Assembly (NCBI GenBank): GCA_008015155.1
Contig: SSFA01000017.1
Coordinates: 62,001 to 126,000, forward strand
DNA from: Thiothrix sp.
GTDB lineage: Bacteria > Pseudomonadota > Gammaproteobacteria > Thiotrichales > Thiotrichaceae
DNA length: 64,000 nt
Reading direction: 5' to 3'
This document shows positions 1 through 8,048 of the stretch, in pieces; position 1 is the stretch's first letter; every line of letters begins with the position of its first letter. The notes under the pieces were generated by a model that was not told the DNA's origin, searched no databases, and worked only from the letters and a program-made list of their open reading frames with translations. The position numbers and the translations under genes are program-made.

Positions 1-1036
1 CTGGATTTAGCTCGACTTGGAAAGCGTTGGGATTTTGGTCTAAAGCGCGTAGCTTATCGGCAAAACTCGCTAGATCATCAGTCGCTATCAGATTAGCGGC
101 GGGTAAAATTTCATTCGGCCCTGAGGGGCAGTCGGTACTTATGACAGGAACCTTAAGAGCTAAAGCTTCTAAAATGACTAATCCTAGACCCTCAAAATCA
201 GAAGCCAGCAACAAGCCTTTAGCTCCAGCCATCAAGGGATAAGGATTAGAGTGAAAGCCAGCAAACATGACGCGCTCGCTGATCCCCAATTCTTCAGCCA
301 AAGCTTGGCTACTGGCCAATAACTCACCTTGTCCGACTAAAACTAAAGGCGTTTTGATCGCACTGAGGGCATAGGCTCGCAAGAGTCGATCATGGCGCTT
401 GGCCTGCTTAAATTTGCCGACATGAATAAAATATTCAGGCAATTTAATCGGGTTGGGTTCTTGAGCGCTTGTTGCAATCAAGTCTAAATCGACAGGGTTA
501 TAGATGCATACCGCTTGTTTTTGGGTGGGTAATAGCGCTTGTAAGTCTTCTAACACCCCACGACTCACACAGATGCAAGGTTTAAGTGCATAAATGGAGG
601 CTAGCATGGCGCGTAGTTCATGCTGCTTATCAGGTTTAGCACTCACTAATAATTCTTGTGAGAGTGTGTTATGTACCACTAATTGCACATTCGGTAGTTT
701 GCTATGACTAAGAATGCGATCAGCAGGGAGTAAGTTGGATAAAACTAAGTCCGGTATGCCAATTTTAAGGCGGATAAAGCGATCCAGTAAGGGTGCGACG
801 AGAGGCCCACGAATGCTACGCGGTAGCCAGCGTAAAAATTCCAAGGGGAAGATATGGTTTGGAACAACTTGTTTACTACGTAATTCTTGAAAACGTTTAA
901 AACAAATAATATGGCAAGTATGGCCTTGAGCTTGTAACTCATCGGCCAAAGTTAAGACCACGCGCTCCGCACCATTACCTTTTAGATCGGGTATGACGAA
1001 GACAATAGTGTGGGTGGAATTTGCCTTAGGGTTCAG
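1..1036 (-). CDS. GT4-family glycosyltransferase, 3' end outside the window
   Basis: About 345 residues are readable before the frame runs off the left edge. The N-terminus reads IVFVIPDLKGNGAERVV, the UDP-sugar transferase Rossmann start typical of WaaG/PglA-like GT4 enzymes. Near residue 290 is an EX7E motif (EGLGLVILE), where these enzymes bind the nucleotide sugar, followed by a CPSGPNEIL stretch. It probably adds a sugar to a cell-surface glycan at the cytoplasmic membrane face. No ATG, GTG or TTG lies in frame ahead of the conserved start; the first would be a GTG near 970, inside the fold. A CTG at 1034-1036 overlaps the upstream stop as CTGA and has GGAGGA six bases before it, so I start there. 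Fold assignment is firm, start and substrate are not. Confidence 0.8.
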   Translation of the reverse strand, partial: MNPKANSTHTIVFVIPDLKGNGAERVVLTLADELQAQGHTCHIICFKRFQELRSKQVVPNHIFPLEFLRWLPRSIRGPLVAPLLDRFIRLKIGIPDLVLSNLLPADRILSHSKLPNVQLVVHNTLSQELLVSAKPDKQHELRAMLASIYALKPCICVSRGVLEDLQALLPTQKQAVCIYNPVDLDLIATSAQEPNPIKLPEYFIHVGKFKQAKRHDRLLRAYALSAIKTPLVLVGQGELLASSQALAEELGISERVMFAGFHSNPYPLMAGAKGLLLASDFEGLGLVILEALALKVPVISTDCPSGPNEILPAANLIATDDLASFADKLRALDQNPNAFQVELNP

Positions 1037-1827
1037 ACAAAATCCTCCGGCCTCAGTTGGATACTGCGTTTTTGTGCCTTACTCAATACAGATAAATGCC
1101 GTAAGCCCATTTTAGTTTGTGAAGCTAAACGTCTAAATTTAAACCGAACCTGCTCAAGCGGATTAGCATACGTCGGTTTAGGCTTGGCTTCCGCTAAAAT
1201 GGAGGAGACGGTTGGAATGGTATTGGTGACTTCGTAAACTTCACATTGATCTAATTGTAGCGCGGCTGCAGGTTCGATTTGATACATGCGCAATTCATAA
1301 GTGCTTGAGATGAAGGCGTCGGCTAAAGCAGCTGGGGTAGCACTCGCTTTTTCTAATAAAATGCGAGCTGCTTGAGGCCAAAGAATATAAGCCGCTGCTC
1401 CCGTGCGATCTTGATACAGAGGCAAGAGTTTAAATTCATCAATTAAGGTTTCGCCTTCACCTACAATTTTTTGTCGCCCACGTACTTCGAGTGTAATCAA
1501 ATCGCAGTCATCGCGTTTTGCCAAAAGGTTGAGCAGGATAGGGGTGTAACGGGACAATAAAGCGTCGTCTTCAAGAATCAAGGTGGGCTGGTTTTTCTTT
1601 AAAACCCATTGCCAAGCTTTATGATGACTCAAAAAACAAGCCAGCTCGGTGCGGCGTAGGGGACGTTCCCAGCCCATTGAGAGCTGACAATGCGTCGTTT
1701 CATTAATATAAGTCGTCGAGATCGCTTTTAAGACTTCATAATTCAGTCCTAAACGTAACATTTGCTTTTGTTGAAAAGCGAGTCGATCAGTAGCTTCCGC
1801 TAAGTTAATGATTAACACGTTCATCAA
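1033..1827 (-). CDS. GT25-family (LPS) glycosyltransferase
   Basis: 264 residues. Opens with NVLIINLAEATDRLAFQ, matches the family at ELACFLSHHKAW (about residue 60), and carries the acidic metal-binding motif LILEDDALL (about residue 83). These are the marks of glycosyltransferase family 25 (Lex2B/LpsA/LgtB-like), which extends the lipooligosaccharide core with galactose or glucose. The stop overlaps the start of the GT4 gene by 4 bases and only 3 bases separate it from the gene before, so the cluster is translationally coupled. The sugar and acceptor cannot be read from sequence. Confidence 0.85.
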   Translation of the reverse strand: MMNVLIINLAEATDRLAFQQKQMLRLGLNYEVLKAISTTYINETTHCQLSMGWERPLRRTELACFLSHHKAWQWVLKKNQPTLILEDDALLSRYTPILLNLLAKRDDCDLITLEVRGRQKIVGEGETLIDEFKLLPLYQDRTGAAAYILWPQAARILLEKASATPAALADAFISSTYELRMYQIEPAAALQLDQCEVYEVTNTIPTVSSILAEAKPKPTYANPLEQVRFKFRRLASQTKMGLRHLSVLSKAQKRSIQLRPEDFV

Positions 1828-1830
1828 AGG

Positions 1831-2571
1831 TCACCACCAAGCCGTTTTTGCCCGTGTATGGCGCTGGCGAAAACGTTGGTAAACAGTATCATGGGTTTGT
1901 AGGCGTTGAAAAAGCTCAGCTAAAACCAGCCCCATGGGGTTAGTTTGGCTAATTGCATCTAGACGCCAGCGTAAATTGCGTAAGGTATCATCTGTACCGA
2001 CTGCGAAGGCCGAAGTACCGTCAAACAAGGCCACGCGCCCAGTCTGTAGTTGTTGTTGGCGTTCAGCTTGATCACCTAAATGCTCAGCGGCTTGTAAATA
2101 ACGCTCGGTTTCTTGCAGCTTAATCGTATTGATAAGTAAAGAAGCCGCTAGGGCGAGTGAGCGAGTTGTCTCATCGCTTGAATGATCTGCAAAGGTATCT
2201 GCAGCTGACACTAACCAGCGTGTATTCAGATGTTCTTGTAAAAATGCTGCTTCACTTTCCCAAAGTCGCTCAAACAGCTTAAATTGTTCAGCCACTTGGT
2301 ATTCACGTCGAATCAAAACGATGAGTTGTGCATGGTAATAGAGCAGTTCAGCTTGACCAGCAAACTCAGCCCGTAACTGCTGCAAATGTTGGGTGATATC
2401 TTTGTTTGCCCCGTGGGTATATAGCTGTTCAGTATCTTGAATGAAGTTATTTTTGAGTGCTGAATAATCTGAAACTTGTAAGGCAGCCGCTGCTTGACCC
2501 GCACCGAAACGCTTACGGTGTTGATTAAAAGAAAGCCAACGTTCTAAACGGGATTTTTTGCGTGCTGCCAT
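1831..2571 (-). CDS. Hypothetical helical protein in glycan cluster
   Basis: 246 residues from the start MAARKKSRLERW at 2571; an upstream in-frame ATG at 2634 would overlap the preceding gene by 55 bases and is less likely. The protein is basic at its N-terminus, Gln- and Leu-rich and almost entirely predicted helix, with no signal peptide or membrane segment. I do not recognise the family; the repeated helical hairpins would fit a TPR-like or other alpha-solenoid fold. Lying between two glycosyltransferase genes with gaps of 3 and 8 bases, it is probably an accessory of surface-glycan assembly, which is inference from context only. Confidence 0.6.
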   Translation of the reverse strand: MAARKKSRLERWLSFNQHRKRFGAGQAAAALQVSDYSALKNNFIQDTEQLYTHGANKDITQHLQQLRAEFAGQAELLYYHAQLIVLIRREYQVAEQFKLFERLWESEAAFLQEHLNTRWLVSAADTFADHSSDETTRSLALAASLLINTIKLQETERYLQAAEHLGDQAERQQQLQTGRVALFDGTSAFAVGTDDTLRNLRWRLDAISQTNPMGLVLAELFQRLQTHDTVYQRFRQRHTRAKTAWW

Positions 2572-2579
2572 CTTAATTC

Positions 2580-3311
2580 CTAAACACGCCAATGATCGGC
2601 AACCCACTGAGTGGGGCGCACGGGTCGATACCATTTATGCGTAATCCCCTGAATAGCTTCATGGGGTTCTGGGTGGCCGTGGAAAATAATAATTTTGGCA
2701 CCAGCTGGAATTTTCGCATCTTGAAAATAAGCCAAAGGCCAGGGTTGCATGCAATGGTATTTAAAGCTCGGACACCAAGCTTCCGGCCAAAAGCTCAACT
2801 CGCCACGCTGCTGAATTTCATGGGATAAATAAGCTTGTTCATTGCGGAAATTTTGTTGTATTTCTGCATAATGCTGGCGAAATTTATCCAAAACCTCTTG
2901 ATAACGGCCAACCACAAAACGGTAGACAGAAGAGTTGCCAATCATGCGCTTTTGTAATTTAGCATCACGAATAATGGCGAATTCGGCTGGATAGCTAAAC
3001 AACTCATCAATATTGCTAACGATGACAACATCGAGATCAAGGAACAGTACCTCACCACTTAAGCCCCCTAAATGGGCTTGCAGTGTGGTAAGTTTGTTCC
3101 AACCGCGTTCAGGAGCACCAGTTGGCAAGGATAAGGGCGGAAGTTCACGAATCTGTACCCGGTCGTCGATACCCTTTGCATCATCTGTAAAGCAAGTCAG
3201 TTGAAAAGGTAAGGTAATATGGCGTGCAATCATGGCATAGAGCGTGTTGACGTACTGAGCGCCATACTTGCTCCCCCACTTCATGCAGATAATATTAACT
3301 GGTAAGTTCAA
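2580..3311 (-). CDS. GT8-like glycosyltransferase
   Basis: 243 residues, first gene of the minus-strand glycan operon. It starts PVNIICMKWGSKYGAQYVN, has a DxD-type metal and nucleotide-sugar site in LFLDLDVVIV (about residue 90) and a late IIIFHGHPEP segment that resembles the second metal ligand of GT-A enzymes. These point to a GT-A nucleotide-diphospho-sugar transferase related to family 8. It is probably a cytoplasmic enzyme acting on lipopolysaccharide or capsule with the three genes that follow. The substrate is unknown. Confidence 0.75.
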   Translation of the reverse strand: MNLPVNIICMKWGSKYGAQYVNTLYAMIARHITLPFQLTCFTDDAKGIDDRVQIRELPPLSLPTGAPERGWNKLTTLQAHLGGLSGEVLFLDLDVVIVSNIDELFSYPAEFAIIRDAKLQKRMIGNSSVYRFVVGRYQEVLDKFRQHYAEIQQNFRNEQAYLSHEIQQRGELSFWPEAWCPSFKYHCMQPWPLAYFQDAKIPAGAKIIIFHGHPEPHEAIQGITHKWYRPVRPTQWVADHWRV

Positions 3312-3500
3312 ACTGACTAGCCCTTTAAAAACTTTGTTGCAAAAAAGCTATTTTTGCAAAACGTTCAGAGCATACACTGCAAGCCAGTTTAAAACTAGCC
3401 CATTGCTTTTGATCAGTTTCGATAGCTTCTTCAGCAAGCTTTCAGTAAGGTAGGGTAAATTTCCCTATAATCAATTTAATAAACATAAAAGGAGCGCTGT

Positions 3501-4196
3501 ATGGCAAATATCAGAGTAGTAGGTGCTAGTGATTCAATAAGCTGGTATCAAGGTGGCTGGAAGATTTTTACTGCAAATATCGCCAATTGGGTCTTGATGA
3601 CCTTAATTTTTGGGGTAATCGCTGTGGTTTTAAGTTTTATACCTTTTATAGGTGCGATCGCTCTCTATTTATTGTTGCCATTATTCTTAGGCGGTATGTT
3701 CTACTCTGCACAGAAGCTAGACCAAGGGCAAGATGCTGATATTATGGATATCTTTGCCTTATTTAAAGATCAGCAACGTCTAACGCCCCTGATTATTCTG
3801 GGCTTGATTATGTTAGGTCTTGGGTTTGTAAGCATGATGGTGATTGGCGGCATGATGTTCGCTTCCGTCAGTGCTGTCACACCGGGTGCAGAAATGCCGG
3901 TAATGCCATCAATTGGTTTTGGTAGTCTGTTAATAGCCCTGATCGTTATGCTCTTGAGCGGTATGTTGTTCTTGTTTGCGACCCCACTGATTGTATTTCA
4001 AAATATGTCAGCGATTGATGCGATCAAAAACAGCTTCATGGGCTGTGTGAAAAACTTTCCTGCTTTCTTAATCTTTATGTTGATTTACATGGTTCTAGCG
4101 TTTATTGCTGCTATTCCTTTTGGTTTAGGCTTGTTAGTGCTAGTACCCGTCTTTATTGCAGCAACTTATATCGGTTATAAACGTATTTTTGCTTAG
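3501..4196 (+). CDS. BPSS1780-family inner membrane protein
   Basis: 231 residues with four to five hydrophobic segments, Gly- and Met-rich. The start NIRVVGASDSISWYQGGWKIF matches the N-terminal signature of the BPSS1780 family of proteobacterial membrane proteins (a conserved amphipathic strand plus W..GW), followed by a membrane segment and a middle QDADIMDIFALFKD loop. Function of the family is unknown. AAAAGGAGCGC lies just ahead of the ATG. It stands alone, divergent from the glycan cluster and followed by waaA. Confidence 0.75.
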   Translation: MANIRVVGASDSISWYQGGWKIFTANIANWVLMTLIFGVIAVVLSFIPFIGAIALYLLLPLFLGGMFYSAQKLDQGQDADIMDIFALFKDQQRLTPLIILGLIMLGLGFVSMMVIGGMMFASVSAVTPGAEMPVMPSIGFGSLLIALIVMLLSGMLFLFATPLIVFQNMSAIDAIKNSFMGCVKNFPAFLIFMLIYMVLAFIAAIPFGLGLLVLVPVFIAATYIGYKRIFA

Positions 4197-4257
4197 GCCA
4201 TTTTAATTAGGAATCAATCCGTTAACATCGCCTGTATGATAAATCAACAGGCGATGT

Positions 4258-5547
4258 GTGTTTCTTATGAGCTTTGCACGTTTTAGTTATTCTTGCCTAG
4301 TTTATCTCTTGCTGCCGTTTATTTTTATCAAGCTGTGGTGGCGCGGACGGGATAACCCAGCTTATCGACAAGCTTGGGCTGAGCGTTTAGGCTATGTCAA
4401 ATCCTTGGCTAATGACCCATTTTGTATCTGTCTGCATGCGGTTTCTGTCGGTGAAACCATGGCGGCGCGTCCCTTAATCGAACAACTATTAACCAGCTAT
4501 CCAGAGGCTAGACTGTGGATTACTTCGACCACGCCAACAGGCGCGGCAACGGTAATGCGCTTATTTGGCTCGGCTGTAGAGCATAGTTATTTACCCTATG
4601 ATACGCCGCAGGCCATGCAGCGTTTTTTGCAAACAGTAAGGCCCAAGCTATTCTTAGTGATAGAGACTGAGCTTTGGCCAAATTTATATGCTGCTTGTGC
4701 TCAAGCACAGATTCCTCTCATCCTAGTGAATGCGCGCTTGTCAGCGCGTTCAGCACGCGGTTATGCCCGTATTCAAAGCTTAATACGCGAGACTTTAGCG
4801 AGAATTAATTTGATTGCAGCACGCGAGCAACAAGATGCTGAGCGCTTTCTGGGTTTGGGGGCGAGACTTAGTCAAATCAAAGTGTTGGGTAATATTAAAT
4901 TTGATGCACCTGTGGCTAAGGATGCGGCTCTTAAGGCCCAAGCGCTACGTCAGACTTGGGGACAGCGCTTGGTTTGGATAGCCGCGAGTACACATCAGGG
5001 AGAAGATGAACTTGTCTTGCAAACTCATGCAAGCTTACTCAAACAGTTCCCGGATTTACTCTTGATTTTGGTACCGCGTCATCCTGAGCGTTTCGATGAA
5101 GTAGCCAGTTTATGCGAGCAAGCTAAGCTGAGTTATCAGCGCCGCAGTCATACTCAGGATCTAAGGGCTACTAGTGCTGTGTTGCTAGGTGATAGCATGG
5201 GTGAACTTGTCATGTGGTATGCCTGTGCAGATTTAGCTTTTGTAGGTGGAAGCTTGGTCGATGTGGGTGGGCACAATCCCCTAGAAGCTTTAGCTTTTGA
5301 TGTGCCAGTACTCAGTGGGCCTTATGTGCATAATTTCCAAGATATTTATCCTGCTTTAGTCAACGCCGGTGCTGCAGTACTGGTTGATTCACCAACAGTT
5401 TTAGCCCATTATTTAGCCGCTTGGTTAAGCAACCCAGAGGCACGTCAACAAGCAGGACGAGCAGGACAACAATTCTTACAGCAGCAAGGCGGCGTAGTTG
5501 AACGTCTATTGCCAGAGGTGGATCGGCTGCTTAATGCAAAAAATTAA
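4258..5547 (+). CDS. waaA: 3-deoxy-D-manno-octulosonic acid (Kdo) transferase
   Basis: 429 residues from a GTG start; an ATG nine bases downstream is an alternative. Transfers Kdo from CMP-Kdo to lipid IVA at the inner membrane during LPS core synthesis. An N-terminal membrane anchor (LVYLLLPFIFIKLWW) precedes the catalytic segment CLHAVSVGETMAARPLI with the conserved Glu. TELWPN and the C-terminal VGGSLVDVGGHNPLEALA motif are classic WaaA/KdtA signatures. Length matches the family. It follows the BPSS1780-type gene by about 60 bases and precedes the cytochrome gene by 19. Confidence 0.96.
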   Translation: MFLMSFARFSYSCLVYLLLPFIFIKLWWRGRDNPAYRQAWAERLGYVKSLANDPFCICLHAVSVGETMAARPLIEQLLTSYPEARLWITSTTPTGAATVMRLFGSAVEHSYLPYDTPQAMQRFLQTVRPKLFLVIETELWPNLYAACAQAQIPLILVNARLSARSARGYARIQSLIRETLARINLIAAREQQDAERFLGLGARLSQIKVLGNIKFDAPVAKDAALKAQALRQTWGQRLVWIAASTHQGEDELVLQTHASLLKQFPDLLLILVPRHPERFDEVASLCEQAKLSYQRRSHTQDLRATSAVLLGDSMGELVMWYACADLAFVGGSLVDVGGHNPLEALAFDVPVLSGPYVHNFQDIYPALVNAGAAVLVDSPTVLAHYLAAWLSNPEARQQAGRAGQQFLQQQGGVVERLLPEVDRLLNAKN

Positions 5548-5566
5548 ACAACTATAAGGGCTTAAA

Positions 5567-5935
5567 ATGCAAAACCTGCCTTTCAAAACATTAACTATGC
5601 TGATCTTACTCAGTTTTTTATTGAGTGCTTGCGGTGATAAATCCTCAGAGCAAAAAGACAATCAAACCGCTGAGCAAAGCACTAGTACAAGCACCACTGC
5701 AAAAGCAGCAGATCCAAATGCGCCGCTAGGTAAAGCACTCCATGATGCGAATTGTATTAGCTGCCATGATGCTAAAGTTTATACTCGAGCCGAGCGCAAG
5801 ATTTTGGACTATACCCAATTAGCTGCACAAGTGCGGCGGTGTGATGCTAATTTAGGCTCACGTTTATTTGATGAAGATTTGGCGCAAATCACTGAATACT
5901 TAAATCAGGCTTATTATAACTATCCTAAGCCATGA
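5567..5935 (+). CDS. c-type cytochrome lipoprotein
   Basis: 122 residues. A signal peptide ends in the lipobox LLSAC (Cys about residue 22), then a Ser/Thr/Gln-rich linker, then one haem-binding motif CISCHD near residue 64. The small domain after it (GSRLFDEDLAQITEYLNQ) fits a single-haem class I cytochrome c tethered to a membrane. It would carry electrons in the periplasm. The stop overlaps the ATG of the next gene, a plant-type ferredoxin, in ATGA, so the two redox proteins are co-translated. Partner enzymes are not visible here. Confidence 0.85.
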   Translation: MQNLPFKTLTMLILLSFLLSACGDKSSEQKDNQTAEQSTSTSTTAKAADPNAPLGKALHDANCISCHDAKVYTRAERKILDYTQLAAQVRRCDANLGSRLFDEDLAQITEYLNQAYYNYPKP

Positions 5936-6222
5936 AGTTTTATACTGTTCGCATTCACAAGACATTGTATCAATTTCAAGTTGCAGAAAAGGAAACGATT
6001 TTGCAAGCAGCACTACGCCAAGATATTCCTTTGCCGTGGGGCTGCAATATGGGTATTTGTGGTGTGTGTATGGGAACGGTAGTAGAAGGACAGTTGGAGT
6101 ATCTTATTGGCTCCAATTCGCCCTTAGCTTTATTTGAAGAAGATGCTGCTGAAGGTAAAGCCTTGTTTTGCTGCGCCTATGCCCGTAGTGATCTAGTTAT
6201 TGCGGTGCCAGAATTAGCTTAG
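5932..6222 (+). CDS. Plant-type 2Fe-2S ferredoxin
   Basis: 96 residues without a signal peptide. The cluster ligands are visible as CNMGICGVC (CX4CX2C, residues about 38-46) and a last Cys in LFCCAYARSD near the C-terminus, the pattern of [2Fe-2S] ferredoxins. It is a cytoplasmic one-electron carrier. It overlaps the cytochrome lipoprotein gene by 4 bases. The reductase and acceptor are not encoded next to it. A role with the BoxA/BoxB oxygenase 30 kb away cannot be argued from position. Confidence 0.9.
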   Translation: MKFYTVRIHKTLYQFQVAEKETILQAALRQDIPLPWGCNMGICGVCMGTVVEGQLEYLIGSNSPLALFEEDAAEGKALFCCAYARSDLVIAVPELA

Positions 6223-6227
6223 GATTG

Positions 6228-6725
6228 TCAGTCTCGAACAGCTTCCTTCCAAGGCTTACCTTCAATTAAGAGATCTAAAATCGCGGCATTACCACGCTTA
6301 TCAATCGAAACTTCAATCTCGCCTTTCTTTTGAGCAATATCGCGTTCAAGTCGGGTGGCATACTCTTGTGGAATATAAAAACGATCTAAACCGGCAGTAA
6401 AGATCGCGTTAGCATTACATTCCCCTTGTAAATAGACTGTGCAAGTACTGGGGCGTTCATCAGCAGGATAAACTCTCTTTTCAGGACCTAAACATAAAGA
6501 CGCGGCAATATCACTCGTAGGGCAACCATACTCATCGGCGATGCCATAATTAACTTTATAAAATAAGTAGTGACCCGATAACATATCGCGTGGATCAAAG
6601 CCTTCAATCGGAAATTTAAAGCTTTCACCCGCTTGGCGTTGTTGCTGGTACATCCACGTATTCGCAGCCAGTACAACGATCGGAAAAAGCAGAGCAGCAA
6701 CGAGACGGAGTTGAGGATTTTTCAT
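6228..6725 (-). CDS. GDYXXLXY domain protein, membrane-anchored
   Basis: 165 residues. One N-terminal membrane segment (LVAALLFPIVVLAANTWMYQ) is followed by a periplasmic domain with the family motif in a variant form, FDPRDMLSGHYLFYKVNYG. This family almost always sits beside DUF2157 membrane proteins, as here, where the upstream DUF2157 gene overlaps it by 4 bases. The function of the pair is unknown; a cell-envelope role is a guess. Confidence 0.85.
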   Translation of the reverse strand: MKNPQLRLVAALLFPIVVLAANTWMYQQQRQAGESFKFPIEGFDPRDMLSGHYLFYKVNYGIADEYGCPTSDIAASLCLGPEKRVYPADERPSTCTVYLQGECNANAIFTAGLDRFYIPQEYATRLERDIAQKKGEIEVSIDKRGNAAILDLLIEGKPWKEAVRD

Positions 6726-7918
6726 AAGCTTAATTCCTTACTCCAGTTTTGCAAGCGATCTCGGCTGCTATACCAAAACCAAGCAATTCCGATAATCATT
6801 AAACCGGACAGAATTAATCCTACCCCTGTTGCAGCTAATCCACCCATCGCTTGAAAGTATAAAACCACAAAACGTAGGCCAATTAAAAAAGTAATTAAAT
6901 TAAAAGTACGGTGATAGCCACTATTACCAGCATGAATAGCATAAAGAAATAGAATTAAAATCGTTAAGATCGGAGCACGAATATCATCAGCTAACCAGAT
7001 ACTAGCACGCGCCACTGAATCTAAAGCCGAAAAGGTATAGCGAGTTTGGCCGGTAAATAAAAAGCTTGGCTCGTAATATAAAACTAACAGGATAATCGCC
7101 GTGATAAGTAAGCCTTTATTCAATGGCTTATAAACTTTCCGGAAGGCTATTAAGCTAATCAAGAGAGCCGCTGTAATCCAAGCAGGTAGATACCATTGCC
7201 AGACAAAGGTTTGAGTTTCACCTCCTGAGCGCATGATATCGATGGCAATCAGAGCAATCAGTGCTGAAATTTGAAACCAAAAGAAGAAGCTAGCACTGGT
7301 TCGATGCAAAATAGCAATGCGTCTAGCCAATACGTACAAGCTGGCAGATAACAAAGGTGCTAACAAGAGAACAGCGGGTAGTTCACGCATAGCACTGCGC
7401 AGATTACCACCTGCCAAATCGACACAGCTCCAAACCGCCGCATTAATAAATAGACTGACCCATAGAAAATGCACCATCAAATGGCGTGCAAATAACACAA
7501 TAGGTAAGGAGATCACACTCCACAGCATAATGGCGTGATACCAGCGTCCATTGATATGATAAATTTGTGCAATCAGCCCGATACTCGCTAGGCATAAAAT
7601 AATAAAGGCTGCTATCAACATATCGGTCAAAATCTGCTGCTGGCGGCGTTGATACCAGAAAATGGTACTAGCTAAAATAGCTAATAAGCCAAAATCAGCG
7701 CCTAACTTAAGCCTATCGGGAATTTGCGCCCAATTGGCTGCAATCAAAGAAATAATGCCTAAACCAATAATGGCGGAGCCAAGAATTAATAAGCTATACA
7801 ACCACCAATTATTATTTTTTGTCTCACCCTGCTCAAAGGACAAAATAGCTTCATATTGATCGCCAGTAATGAGGCCTTGCTGCTCCCATATTTGCAGCTT
7901 TTTTTCGATCAGTGTCAT
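6722..7918 (-). CDS. DUF2157 multi-pass membrane protein
   Basis: 398 residues. An N-terminal cytoplasmic stretch (KKLQIWEQQGLITGDQYEAI) precedes about ten membrane segments, the layout of DUF2157. NWWLYSLLILGSAIIGLG and ISLIAANWAQIPDRLKL are characteristic of the family. The function is unknown. It overlaps the GDYXXLXY gene by 4 bases and forms a two-gene unit with it. Confidence 0.85.
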   Translation of the reverse strand: MTLIEKKLQIWEQQGLITGDQYEAILSFEQGETKNNNWWLYSLLILGSAIIGLGIISLIAANWAQIPDRLKLGADFGLLAILASTIFWYQRRQQQILTDMLIAAFIILCLASIGLIAQIYHINGRWYHAIMLWSVISLPIVLFARHLMVHFLWVSLFINAAVWSCVDLAGGNLRSAMRELPAVLLLAPLLSASLYVLARRIAILHRTSASFFFWFQISALIALIAIDIMRSGGETQTFVWQWYLPAWITAALLISLIAFRKVYKPLNKGLLITAIILLVLYYEPSFLFTGQTRYTFSALDSVARASIWLADDIRAPILTILILFLYAIHAGNSGYHRTFNLITFLIGLRFVVLYFQAMGGLAATGVGLILSGLMIIGIAWFWYSSRDRLQNWSKELSL

Positions 7919-8048
7919 TCGTTGTGCTACGCCCGTATCATCATGATAGCTTGTTATACAGTCTCTTAACTTAGCACGGTTTAAGCGTGGCTGTCTCTGT
8001 TTACTCCGCTTAAGCGACTGTAGTTGAGGAGCTAAACCCCGTTAAAGC

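Noticed and set aside
745..942. Hydrophobic minus-strand frame
   Set aside because: It is in another frame of the GT4 gene, which has clear family motifs over the same bases.
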